Part shown: one piece after another, positions 22,883 through 30,834 of the stretch | Numbering within the stretch: the stretch's first letter is position 1 | Layout of the letters: the number at the start of each line of letters is the position of its first letter | Assembly: GCA_900755995.1 (NCBI GenBank) | Contig: CAAEIM010000128.1 | Coordinates: 1 to 36,195, forward strand | Reading direction: 5' to 3' | Length of the DNA: 36,195 nt | From: Clostridia bacterium | GTDB lineage: Bacteria > Bacillota > Clostridia > Oscillospirales > Acutalibacteraceae | Made by a program: the position numbers and the translations under genes | Notes under the pieces: model-generated | What the model was told of the DNA's origin: nothing | Databases searched by the model: none | What the model saw: the letters and a program-made list of their open reading frames with translations, nothing else

Positions 22883-22904
22883 GGCGGGGTTCAAATAACC
22901 CGCC
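22883..22904 (+). terminator. weak terminator-like hairpin after prs
   Basis: GGCGGGGTT pairs with AACCCGCC (one bulged G). It is followed by ATTTCGCCTTTT rather than a clean T-run, so termination may be partial and allow read-through. Confidence 0.45.
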
Positions 22905-23038
22905 ATTTCGCCTTTTGAAAGATTTTAATATTTGAAAATAGATTTGTTTTTGTTTGGCTCTAAATATGGGAGTAATATTAATGGATTACGGCTTGGCGCA
23001 CGGTTTAAGCCCCATAATTTTAAATTCAGGTCAAGCCT

Positions 23039-23066
23039 TTGAAAAGGTTTACCAAACTTTTATAAT
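23039..23066 (+). promoter_or_regulatory. sigma-A promoter of the zinc-ribbon membrane gene
   Basis: TTGAAA (23039-23044) and a perfect TATAAT (23061-23066) are 16 bases apart, about 85 bases before the start at 23154. It could also drive pth, which follows with a short gap. Confidence 0.65.
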
Positions 23067-23153
23067 TACTTAGTGAAGTATTTTACTAAATCATATTTAA
23101 CCTAAAACAACAGACAAAACAGTTATACGAACTGCTTGAGGTGTAATAAAGAA

Positions 23154-24443
23154 ATGGATCTTTTTAATTTAACATTTGATAAAAACAATGAAAACAATGT
23201 AATTATAGATAAATTTGTAGATGAATATTCACAATGGACTGTAGAGGGAAATGTGCCCGAAATCGCATCGCTTGATGTAAACTATGCTCTTGAACTTCAA
23301 AAGCACAGACTTGACGAGCATAACGCAAAGATAGAAACCGTTTTCAGCACCAAAGACAGCACTTTTAAAGACGGAGCGGTAAAATGTTTTACAGTTCCCG
23401 ACAAAGGCGACTATCAGACCGTTATCGGCTGTAAGGATTACAAAACCACAGAAACGGTCTATGTTAATAATAAACAGAAAAGAAAATCAAAAATAAGACA
23501 GAATTTATATGTTGCCGTTACAAGACTTCTTAATCAGAATGCGGACGGTGCTCTTGCATGCCCTAACTGCGGTGCGGTCAGCGGTATCAGAGAACTTCTG
23601 ACAGGCTGTAAAAGCTGCGGAACAAGATTTATTATTAACGATTTGTTCCCTAAAGTTACCAACTTTTATGCAATCAAAGAAGTTGCAGGCGGAAAAAAAG
23701 TAGTTAAAAATTCCGCTATAGCTGTCGTTTTAATTACTATGTTTGCGTTTGCCGGCAGTATGTTTTTTATAAACTACCAAAACGGCAATCTTTTGCCCGA
23801 AAACAGTGATTTCATAATGAATATTATAATCTGCACTTTATACGGACTTATAGGCGGTGCGCTGGGCGGATATCTTTTGTGGGGCTTAGGTATGTTTATG
23901 TACCTTATATTCGGCGCAATAAAAAGTATGTTTTTGCTTGGCCCTCATATAAAGGCAAAGACAAAACTGCCAAAACTTATGCGACAGATTGACCCGAATT
24001 TTTCTTATGAATTTTTTATCGGCAAGGTTATAAATCTTATTAAACTGATGATATTTAGTGACGATTACACTAATCTTGCGGCATATGACGGCAAGCCTAT
24101 GCAAAATAAATTTAAAGACATAATAGATGTAAAATACGACTCAACAGTTAAATTTAACGGATTTAAAATAAACGGATCTTATTGTTATGTCGATATTACG
24201 GCATATACCACGGTTTTGAAAATTGATTGCGGAGATGTAAAAAAAGCAAAAGAAAAATTCAGAATTGTTGTTTGCAAAAACATTAATGCAATAGCCGATG
24301 CAGGTTTTTCTATTAAAAAGGTAAGCTGTAAAAGCTGCGGCGGAAGCTTTGACGCAACCCGTGAGCATAATTGCCCTTACTGTGGTAATGAGTATCGCCT
24401 TGGCGATGACGACTGGGTAATAATTGACTTTAAAAAGGAATAA
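23154..24443 (+). CDS. zinc-ribbon membrane protein with possible Tim44-like domain
   Basis: This protein has 429 aa and no signal peptide. Residues about 136-156 form a zinc ribbon (CPNC...CKSC), then two or three membrane segments lie at about 186-206 and 224-262 (FAFAGSMFF, LGGYLLWGLGMFMYLIFG). A soluble part (about 285-385, SDDYTNLAAYDGKPMQNKFKDII) resembles the Tim44-like/NTF2-fold region found in clostridial proteins, and a second CxxC pair is at the end (CKSCGGSF, CPYCGNEY). ATG 23154 follows GAGGTG. It sits between prs and pth, where Bacillus has ctc (ribosomal L25), which it does not resemble. Function unknown. Confidence 0.72.
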   Translation: MDLFNLTFDKNNENNVIIDKFVDEYSQWTVEGNVPEIASLDVNYALELQKHRLDEHNAKIETVFSTKDSTFKDGAVKCFTVPDKGDYQTVIGCKDYKTTETVYVNNKQKRKSKIRQNLYVAVTRLLNQNADGALACPNCGAVSGIRELLTGCKSCGTRFIINDLFPKVTNFYAIKEVAGGKKVVKNSAIAVVLITMFAFAGSMFFINYQNGNLLPENSDFIMNIIICTLYGLIGGALGGYLLWGLGMFMYLIFGAIKSMFLLGPHIKAKTKLPKLMRQIDPNFSYEFFIGKVINLIKLMIFSDDYTNLAAYDGKPMQNKFKDIIDVKYDSTVKFNGFKINGSYCYVDITAYTTVLKIDCGDVKKAKEKFRIVVCKNINAIADAGFSIKKVSCKSCGGSFDATREHNCPYCGNEYRLGDDDWVIIDFKKE

Positions 24444-24468
24444 ACTTAGGTACAAAGGAAAGATATTT

Positions 24469-25065
24469 ATGTTTGGTAAGAAAAAAACCTTTGGCGGCTC
24501 GGTTGAGCTTTTGGTTGTAGGACTTGGAAATCCCGACAAAAAGTACGAAAATACCCGCCATAATGCAGGCTGGCTTGCGCTTGACGCAGTTGCTGAGAGC
24601 TTTGACTGTAGGGTTGACAGGGTTAAGTTTAAAAGCTATGTCGGCGAATGCAGCATTTCAGGCAGAAAGGCACTGCTGATGAAGCCGACTACCTATATGA
24701 ATAACAGCGGTCAGGCTGTGGTAGAGGCGATGAATTTTTACAAAATTCCCCCCGAAAATGTGATAGTATTATTTGATGATATATCGCTTGACGTAGGTAA
24801 AATGAGAATTCGCTCAAAGGGCAGTGACGGCGGACAGAGAGGAATGAAGAGCATTATATATTTAAGCGGCAGTGATAAGTTCCCGCGAGTTAAAATAGGA
24901 ATCGGCGCAAAGCCTACACCCGAGTGGGATTTAGCGGATTGGGTGCTTTCAAGATTTTCCGACGATGAACAGAAGAAACTTGCGCAGGTATTTGAAAATG
25001 CAGCAAAAGCCGTTGAACTTATGGCAGACGGAAAAATCGACAGAGCAATGAATTTGTTTAATTAA
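24469..25065 (+). CDS. pth: peptidyl-tRNA hydrolase
   Basis: It recycles peptidyl-tRNA that drops off ribosomes. It has 198 aa. The N-terminal VVGLGNPDKKYENTRHNAGW carries the catalytic His in NTRHNAGW (about residue 31); PTTYMNNSGQAV is the conserved Asn motif; and FDDISLDVGKMRIRSKGSDGGQRG has the catalytic Asp and the GGQRG turn. All are intact. The ribosome binding site AAAGGA selects ATG 24469; an in-frame upstream start at 24424 lies inside the preceding gene. It is followed by mfd, the conserved Firmicute pth-mfd order. Confidence 0.96.
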   Translation: MFGKKKTFGGSVELLVVGLGNPDKKYENTRHNAGWLALDAVAESFDCRVDRVKFKSYVGECSISGRKALLMKPTTYMNNSGQAVVEAMNFYKIPPENVIVLFDDISLDVGKMRIRSKGSDGGQRGMKSIIYLSGSDKFPRVKIGIGAKPTPEWDLADWVLSRFSDDEQKKLAQVFENAAKAVELMADGKIDRAMNLFN

Positions 25066-25154
25066 CATTTTTATAAAACAACGTTGAAAAAATCGGTAAT
25101 CATCCCAATTTTTGATAAATGAAAAGTGAACAAAAAATTAAGGCAAGATGAATT

Positions 25155-28100
25155 ATGAAATTTTTAGTTGATGTTTTTAAAAACAGTGAGGTTTTTAACT
25201 CACTCGAAAAAGCTGTTGTGCGTGGCGGCAGTGTTTGCGCTACGGGACTTTCCGCCGTTCACAAGGCACATATTATCTATTCTCTGTGTTGCCGCAAGAG
25301 CACCACAGCCTTTTGTGTTGCCTCCGACGAGCGAGAGGCGCAGACAATCTGCAATGACCTTGCAAGTATGGGTATGCGTGCTTATTTTTACCCCGAGCGT
25401 GATTTTAATTTCAGAGATATTCAGAGCGCCTCAAGAGAGTACGAACACGCAAGACTCAAAGTGCTGCTCAAACTCATTGACGGCGAATGTGATGTAGTTG
25501 TCAGCTGTATTGATGCAGCGTCGCAGTTCACAGTGCCAAAGGAATTTTTGGCGGACTGTGTTCTGACCTTAAAAGAAGGTCTTGAAATCAGTATAGAAAA
25601 AGCCGTACGAACTCTTACCCTGCTCGGATATGAGCGTTTTGATGCGGTAGAGGGCAGCGGTCAGTTTTCTGTAAGAGGCGGTATTCTTGATTTCTTTATG
25701 CCTGATGCCGAAAATCCTGTTCGTGCGGAATTTTGGGGTGATGAGATAACAGACCTCTCTTTCTTTGATATTGAAACTCAGAGAAGGGGAAATAAGGCGG
25801 GAGAGATTCGCCTTTCACCGTCCGCCGAGGTCATAATTGAGGACAAAACAGCGCTTGCCGACAAAATAGAAAATCTTGCAAAAACCGTCAGGGGCAAAAA
25901 AGCTCCTCAGGTCAAGGAAACCCTGCTTGCAGAGGCGGACAGCATAAGGTCGGGCGCAATGCTCACCAATATAGATAAGTTTATCCCCCTGATATATGAT
26001 AAGGCGCAGACCCTGTTTGATTATTTAAGCAGAGATACGCTGATTTTTACCTCGGAGTTCAATAATATTTCCGAGCGTGGCAGGGCAATGGATTTTCGCA
26101 ATGAAGAAACCGTTAAGTCAGCCTTTGAGGATGGAGTGCTGTGTAGGGGTCTTGACAAATATTCGCTCACCTTTGCAGAATGCCTTGATATTTTCACCTC
26201 GCACGGAATAATTATGCTTGAGGGCTTTGTTCACGGTTCTACAAAAATTCCGCTGAGAAAAATTGTTTCATTTTCTGCAAAGCAGCTTTCCGTGTGGAAC
26301 GGCTCGTATAAGCAGCTTGAGGAGGACTTAAACGGTATGCTCACCGCCGAGAGCTGCGGCGTTGTGCTTGCCGGCACTGATAAGGCGGCAAAAAATCTCT
26401 GCGATTCGCTGAGGGCAGACGGAATTTCAGCTCAGTACGCAGACAGCCTTTCGGAAGTAAAGAAAAACGCTCTGTTTGTACTGCCGGGAGCCTTGAGCGC
26501 AGGCTTTGAATATCCGCTTGAAAAGTTCTTCGTAATCACGCAGGGGCATATATCGTATGTGCCCAAGAAAAAAGCGATGAAGAAAACTCCAAAGGACAGT
26601 CAGGCTATTTACAGCCTTTCGGAGCTTTCTCAGGGCGATTATGTTGTTCACAGCGTTCACGGCATAGGAGTGTTCTGCGGAATAAGAAAAATTGACACCC
26701 ATGGAATTGTAAAGGATTATATCAAGATTGAATACGCCAAGGGCGATGTTCTGTATGTTCCCGTTACTCAGCTTGATATGGTGGCTAAATACATTGGTCC
26801 GTCAGAAAACAATAGGGTAAAGCTCAACAAGCTCGGCTCTCAGGACTGGCAAAAGGCTAAATCAAGGGTAAAGGCCTCGGTAAAGGATATAGCCAAGGAG
26901 TTAATTGCGCTGTATTCTGCAAGAATGAAGGCAAAGGGCTATGCTTTTTCGGGAGATAACGAATGGCAGCGTGACTTTGAGGCTAAGTTTGAGTACGAGG
27001 AAACTCCCGATCAGCTCAGGTGCTGCGAGGAAATAAAGTCAGATATGCAGAAAACTTCACCTATGGACAGACTGCTGTGCGGCGACGTAGGCTTTGGCAA
27101 AACCGAGGTTGCACTCAGGGCGGCTTTTAAGTGCGTAGCCGATTCAAAGCAGTGCGCCCTGCTATGCCCAACCACCATTCTTGCGTGGCAGCATTACCAG
27201 ACCGTCAGCAAGAGGTTTGAGGGCTATCCAATCAGAGTTGAGCTGCTCTCACGCTTCAGAACTCCCAAGCAGCAAAAGGAAACCCTGCAAAAGCTTAAAC
27301 GTGGAGAGGTCGATATGGTGGTAGGAACACACCGCCTTGTACAAAAGGATGTTGAATTCCGTGACCTTGGACTTGCGATAATTGACGAGGAGCAGAGATT
27401 CGGTGTTGCTCAGAAGGAAAGGTTCAAGGAGCTTTGCAAAAACGTGGATGTACTTACGCTCTCGGCTACACCGATTCCCAGAACGCTCAATATGGCTATG
27501 AGCGGACTCAGGGATATGAGCGTAATTGAGGAAGCCCCCCGAAACCGTCAGCCAGTGCAGACCTATGTGCTTGAACACGATGATGCGGTAATCAACGAGG
27601 CTATCCGCAAGGAGCTGAGGAGAGGCGGTCAGGTGTTTTACCTGCACAATGATGTAGCAACTATTGAATCCTGCGCATCAAGGATTTTTGAGGCTGTTCC
27701 CGAGGCAAAAATAGCAATAGGTCACGGCAAAATGAAAGAGAACGAGTTAAGCGAAGTGTGGAGGTTAATGCTTGAGCAGGAGGTAAACGTATTAGTTTGC
27801 ACCACTATAATCGAAACAGGTGTAGATCTTCCCAACGCTAACACGCTTATAATAGAAAATGCCGACAGAATGGGACTTTCTCAGCTTCACCAGCTCAGGG
27901 GCAGAGTGGGCAGAAGCAACAGGCGAGCCTATGCCTACCTCACGTTCCGTAAAAACAAGGTGCTCACCGAGATTCAGCAAAAAAGACTTGCCGCAATCAG
28001 GGAATACACTGAGTTTGGCAGCGGCTTTAAAATAGCTATGAGGGATTTAGAGCTTAGAGGAGCAGGAAATATTATGGGCGCACAGCAGCATGGACATATG

Positions 28101-28601
28101 GAGTCGGTCGGATATGATATGTACTTAAAGCTGCTTGGAGAAGCAGTAAGCGAGGAAAAGGGAGAAACTCCTGAGTCGGCTGACCTCGACTGCCTTATTG
28201 ATATTGCGGTTAATGCGCATATTCCCGAAAGCTATGTGGAAAGCCTTACTCTCCGCCTTGATATTTACCGCAGAATTGCTGATATTCGCACCAAGGAGGA
28301 CAGTCTGGACGTTATGGACGAGCTGCGTGACCGCTTTGGCGAAATTCCCGAGGCGGTTCTCGGTCTTATTGACATTGCGCTTATCAGAAACAGCGCAAAT
28401 GCAATGGGAATTTACGAAATCCGCCAGACAGATACAAACGTACTGCTCTTTGTAAATGAGATTAAGTCGCCAAAGGTTATAGACCTGCTGTCAAGGCTTA
28501 ACGGCAGGGCGCTGCTCTCAGCGGGAAATAAACCGTATATAACCATAAGATGCGCAGGCGATTCATCGCTTAATATGCTGAAAAAGGTGTTTAATATTTA
28601 G
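25155..28601 (+). CDS. mfd: transcription-repair coupling factor
   Basis: It removes RNA polymerase stalled at DNA damage and recruits UvrA. It has 1148 aa, full length. The N-terminal UvrB-like region spans residues about 1-340 (LTLLGYERFDAVEGSGQFSVRGGILDFF); the RNA-polymerase-interacting CarD-like domain about 490-560 (GDYVVHSVHGIGVFCGI); Walker A GDVGFGKTEVALRAAF at about 643; DEEQ box IIDEEQRFGV at about 741; and motifs QLRGRVGRSNRRAYAYL and GAGNIMGAQQHGH near 910-975, followed by the C-terminal D7 domain. No break is seen. Its ribosome binding site (AAGGCAAG) is weak. It follows pth by 89 bases, probably in the same transcript. Confidence 0.98.
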   Translation: MKFLVDVFKNSEVFNSLEKAVVRGGSVCATGLSAVHKAHIIYSLCCRKSTTAFCVASDEREAQTICNDLASMGMRAYFYPERDFNFRDIQSASREYEHARLKVLLKLIDGECDVVVSCIDAASQFTVPKEFLADCVLTLKEGLEISIEKAVRTLTLLGYERFDAVEGSGQFSVRGGILDFFMPDAENPVRAEFWGDEITDLSFFDIETQRRGNKAGEIRLSPSAEVIIEDKTALADKIENLAKTVRGKKAPQVKETLLAEADSIRSGAMLTNIDKFIPLIYDKAQTLFDYLSRDTLIFTSEFNNISERGRAMDFRNEETVKSAFEDGVLCRGLDKYSLTFAECLDIFTSHGIIMLEGFVHGSTKIPLRKIVSFSAKQLSVWNGSYKQLEEDLNGMLTAESCGVVLAGTDKAAKNLCDSLRADGISAQYADSLSEVKKNALFVLPGALSAGFEYPLEKFFVITQGHISYVPKKKAMKKTPKDSQAIYSLSELSQGDYVVHSVHGIGVFCGIRKIDTHGIVKDYIKIEYAKGDVLYVPVTQLDMVAKYIGPSENNRVKLNKLGSQDWQKAKSRVKASVKDIAKELIALYSARMKAKGYAFSGDNEWQRDFEAKFEYEETPDQLRCCEEIKSDMQKTSPMDRLLCGDVGFGKTEVALRAAFKCVADSKQCALLCPTTILAWQHYQTVSKRFEGYPIRVELLSRFRTPKQQKETLQKLKRGEVDMVVGTHRLVQKDVEFRDLGLAIIDEEQRFGVAQKERFKELCKNVDVLTLSATPIPRTLNMAMSGLRDMSVIEEAPRNRQPVQTYVLEHDDAVINEAIRKELRRGGQVFYLHNDVATIESCASRIFEAVPEAKIAIGHGKMKENELSEVWRLMLEQEVNVLVCTTIIETGVDLPNANTLIIENADRMGLSQLHQLRGRVGRSNRRAYAYLTFRKNKVLTEIQQKRLAAIREYTEFGSGFKIAMRDLELRGAGNIMGAQQHGHMESVGYDMYLKLLGEAVSEEKGETPESADLDCLIDIAVNAHIPESYVESLTLRLDIYRRIADIRTKEDSLDVMDELRDRFGEIPEAVLGLIDIALIRNSANAMGIYEIRQTDTNVLLFVNEIKSPKVIDLLSRLNGRALLSAGNKPYITIRCAGDSSLNMLKKVFNI

Positions 28602-28660
28602 AAAAGCCTGACAGTTACCTGAAAATTTTGCGAAAAAAGCAATAAATTTAAGAAAATATA

Positions 28661-28689
28661 TAGACAATGCAGAAAATTCTGTGTATAAT
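28661..28689 (+). promoter_or_regulatory. strong sigma-A promoter of the foldase-like lipoprotein
   Basis: TAGACA (28661-28666) and a perfect TATAAT (28684-28689) are 17 bases apart, with TGTG before the -10. The transcript begins just ahead of a short hairpin leader (28701-28720). Confidence 0.8.
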
Positions 28690-28700
28690 TATAAGGTACG

Positions 28701-28720
28701 CACCCGGCTTTTAACGGGTG
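28701..28720 (+). promoter_or_regulatory. leader hairpin before the foldase-like gene
   Basis: CACCCG (28701-28706) and CGGGTG (28715-28720) form a short stem just after the predicted transcription start. The T-rich run begins about 6 bases later, so it is not a good terminator; it may stabilise the mRNA 5' end or be an attenuator. Confidence 0.35.
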
Positions 28721-28751
28721 AAAGATTTATTTTTTAAGGACGGTAAATATT

Positions 28752-29930
28752 ATGAAACCATATGCTAAAATTGGCTCATTAATACTTGCACTGGTTATTG
28801 CCGTTGCAGCAGTCGGCTGCACACCAATTAGCCTGAAAGCAGAGTGGGCTTACAAAACAGATAAGATTGAACTGCCAATCGGCGTTTACAGCTATTCGCT
28901 CAAAACAGCTTACTCACAGGCTCAGAGCTACGCTAAAGACCTTGCTTCTTATGATGAGGCGTCCGAGGACTGGCTTGATATGGAGATTACAGACGAGGAC
29001 GGCGAAAAGGCTGTTGCAAGAGATTGGATAAAAAATGAGGCTGACAAAATGTGCCGCAGCTACATTGCGCTTGACACACTTGTAGATGAGCTTGGCATTG
29101 ATATGGGCGGCGCAACTGCCGATACCGCCAAGAAATCAGCCGAGGAGTACTGGAATGTAGGCCCTTACGCTTCTTACGGCTACTATACGCCGTACAAGGA
29201 TGAGTACGAGCCTTACGGCGTTTCCTTTGAAAGCTTTGAGTACTGCACAACCCTTTACAGCACTAAGTATTCGGCTGTATTTGAAAAGCTTTACGGTGAG
29301 GGCGGCTCAAAGGTTGTAACAGACGCTCAGCTCACCGAATTTTTCACAGCAAATTACACAGACTACAAGTACATCACGGCTAATCTTTATGAGTCAACCA
29401 CAGACGAGGCAGGCAACGAAACAGATGTTGCGCTTTCAGCGGAGGACGCAAATAAGATTACAGGCGAGTTTGACGGCTACGCTGCTAAAATCAACGGCGG
29501 CACTGCATTTGAGGACGTATTAAACGAATACAAAACAGCAAATTCCCTCACTGATGACCCTTCAACATCAGCCGTTGAAAATCTCGAGAACAGCTCGGTC
29601 GGCGATGAAATCAAAACAGCTCTTAACTCAATGAATTCAAACGAAGCTAAGACTATTAAGGTCGGCGCTGATAATTCTGCTGTTTACTACCTTATATATA
29701 AAGGTGATATAAATTCAGATGTTGATGAATATATCAACAGCGAATCAAATCGTGACAGCCTGCTCGGAGCAATGAAGAACGACGAGTACGCAGACTATCT
29801 TGAAGATTTGGCTGACAAAACAGACTGCGAAAAGAACCAGTCTGTGCTCGACAAGTACAAGCCTGAGCTTTACTTTGTAAAGCCCGAAAGCTCGGATTCA
29901 ACCGATGCAAGCACATCAGCCGCAAATTAA
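28752..29930 (+). CDS. foldase-like (SurA/PrsA-type) lipoprotein
   Basis: This is a 392-aa exported lipoprotein. The signal peptide ends with the lipobox-like AAVGC, Cys at residue 23. The mature part begins with a helix-rich region (residues 25-190) like the SurA N-domain and PrsA chaperone parts, then TDAQLTEFFTANYTDYKYI and VYYLIYKGDINSD in a rotamase-like segment that is degenerate; I see no complete parvulin active site. It follows mfd, the usual place for a PrsA/SurA-like gene in clostridia. It probably folds exported proteins on the outer membrane face. Catalytic activity is doubtful. Confidence 0.75.
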   Translation: MKPYAKIGSLILALVIAVAAVGCTPISLKAEWAYKTDKIELPIGVYSYSLKTAYSQAQSYAKDLASYDEASEDWLDMEITDEDGEKAVARDWIKNEADKMCRSYIALDTLVDELGIDMGGATADTAKKSAEEYWNVGPYASYGYYTPYKDEYEPYGVSFESFEYCTTLYSTKYSAVFEKLYGEGGSKVVTDAQLTEFFTANYTDYKYITANLYESTTDEAGNETDVALSAEDANKITGEFDGYAAKINGGTAFEDVLNEYKTANSLTDDPSTSAVENLENSSVGDEIKTALNSMNSNEAKTIKVGADNSAVYYLIYKGDINSDVDEYINSESNRDSLLGAMKNDEYADYLEDLADKTDCEKNQSVLDKYKPELYFVKPESSDSTDASTSAAN

Positions 29931-29978
29931 AATACTTCACAGTATTTTATGTTCATAAATTTGAAAGGAGTTCGCAGT

Positions 29979-30734
29979 ATGAAAAGAAAAATTATTGCTT
30001 TGATTTCTGCTTTTGCACTCAGCTTTTCTGTGTTTGCCTTTTCGGTAAGTGCAGTTGATGATGTAAGCGACGGTGATACGGACGGCGATATAATTGCAAC
30101 TGATCCATATGTAGAACCTACAGACCCATATGTAGAGCCGGAACCTGAACCTACAGACGAACCCCCATACGTAGAGCCTACAGATCCATATGTAGAGCCT
30201 GAGCCTACAGAACCTCCATATGAAGAACCTACAGACCCATATGTAGAGCCTACCTATGAAACTCCACCGTATGATATACCGGATTATACACCGGAAGAAA
30301 CCGAAGAGTATATCGGCGGAGGACAAACAACATATACAGTTCCCGAAACAACAGCTCCGCCTGCCCAACTGTATTCGGTAAACAAGAACAGCATTGATGA
30401 TAAAACCCTTTCAAAGAACGATTGGAACGAAATATCCGAGAATCTTAAAAATGCATCCGCTGATGACAGCGACGGCGATGACTTTGGTTTTATCAAGAAA
30501 AACACAAGCACAAACGATAACGGTGAGTGGATGCTGTTTTTAGGAATTGCCTGTCTGCTGCTCGGTTTAGCAGGAATCACCTACTTTATTGTAGCAACAA
30601 TAAAGAGCCGCAACAGATATAAGCTTGCATCTGCCGGTTCGGCAAATGCTAAAGCGAGAAGCTCAAAGTTTGACACCGCAGATGTAAAACTCCCCAAAAG
30701 AGCAAGCAATGGCACAAAGAAACCAAAACACTGA
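29979..30734 (+). CDS. proline-rich repeat surface protein with C-terminal membrane anchor
   Basis: This is a 251-aa protein. A signal peptide at residues 1-25 (IIALISAFALSFSVFAFSVSA) is followed by a region about 36-110 with four exact TDPYVEP units and several variants (PPYVEP, PEPTEPP). A linker (about 110-180, acidic) follows, then one membrane helix (about 183-206, MLFLGIACLLLGLAGITYFIVA) and a basic cytoplasmic tail (KSRNRYK, KRASNGTKKPKH). Tyr, Pro and Glu repeats are typical of extended wall-spanning spacers. ATG 29979 follows AAAGGAG; the upstream start at 29949 has no ribosome binding site. Probably co-transcribed with the lipoprotein, 48 bases apart. Function unknown. Confidence 0.75.
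   Translation: MKRKIIALISAFALSFSVFAFSVSAVDDVSDGDTDGDIIATDPYVEPTDPYVEPEPEPTDEPPYVEPTDPYVEPEPTEPPYEEPTDPYVEPTYETPPYDIPDYTPEETEEYIGGGQTTYTVPETTAPPAQLYSVNKNSIDDKTLSKNDWNEISENLKNASADDSDGDDFGFIKKNTSTNDNGEWMLFLGIACLLLGLAGITYFIVATIKSRNRYKLASAGSANAKARSSKFDTADVKLPKRASNGTKKPKH
30099..30251 (+). repeat. in-frame coding repeat encoding TDPYVEP units
   Basis: Four near-identical 21-base units with variant spacers lie inside the surface protein gene. The codons vary little between units (CCATATGTAGA recurs), suggesting recent expansion by slippage or recombination and a possible length polymorphism between strains. Confidence 0.8.
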
Positions 30735-30746
30735 TAACAATTAATT

Positions 30747-30783
30747 AAAGCCGATACCGTATTTTAGCGGTATCGGCTTTTTT
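30747..30783 (+). terminator. intrinsic terminator after the surface protein gene
   Basis: A perfect 13-bp stem (AAAGCCGATACCG / CGGTATCGGCTTT) is followed by T residues through 30783. On the minus strand the T-run is poor (CTTTAATT), but it may also help end the convergent gene at 30832. Confidence 0.9.
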
Positions 30784-30788
30784 AGCTC

Positions 30789-30834
30789 GAGCAGACAATT
30801 TGCTTTAATTCAAAACACTATTTCACGAAAATTA
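30789..30834 (+). repeat. single arm of the palindromic repeat family
   Basis: This starts GAGCAGACAATTTG and continues through CTTTAATT, AAAACACTAT and TTCACGAAAATTAG. It aligns to the left arm at 13888-13935 over nearly its whole length. It lies between a terminator and the stop codon of the minus-strand gene (stop at 30832-30834). Confidence 0.6.

Larger units (their letters stand above)
22854..23153. other. intergenic region between prs and the zinc-ribbon gene
   Basis: There is no gene in these 300 bases. They hold a weak terminator-like hairpin (22883-22904), an AT-rich stretch, a small palindrome AAGCCTTTGAAAAGGTT (23034-23050) and the promoter of the next gene. Confidence 0.5.

Noticed and set aside
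29937..30368. Minus-strand frame rich in Cys, Ile, Trp and Arg
   Set aside because: It is the reverse complement of the proline/tyrosine repeat of the surface protein gene; the regular pattern is a shadow of those codons.
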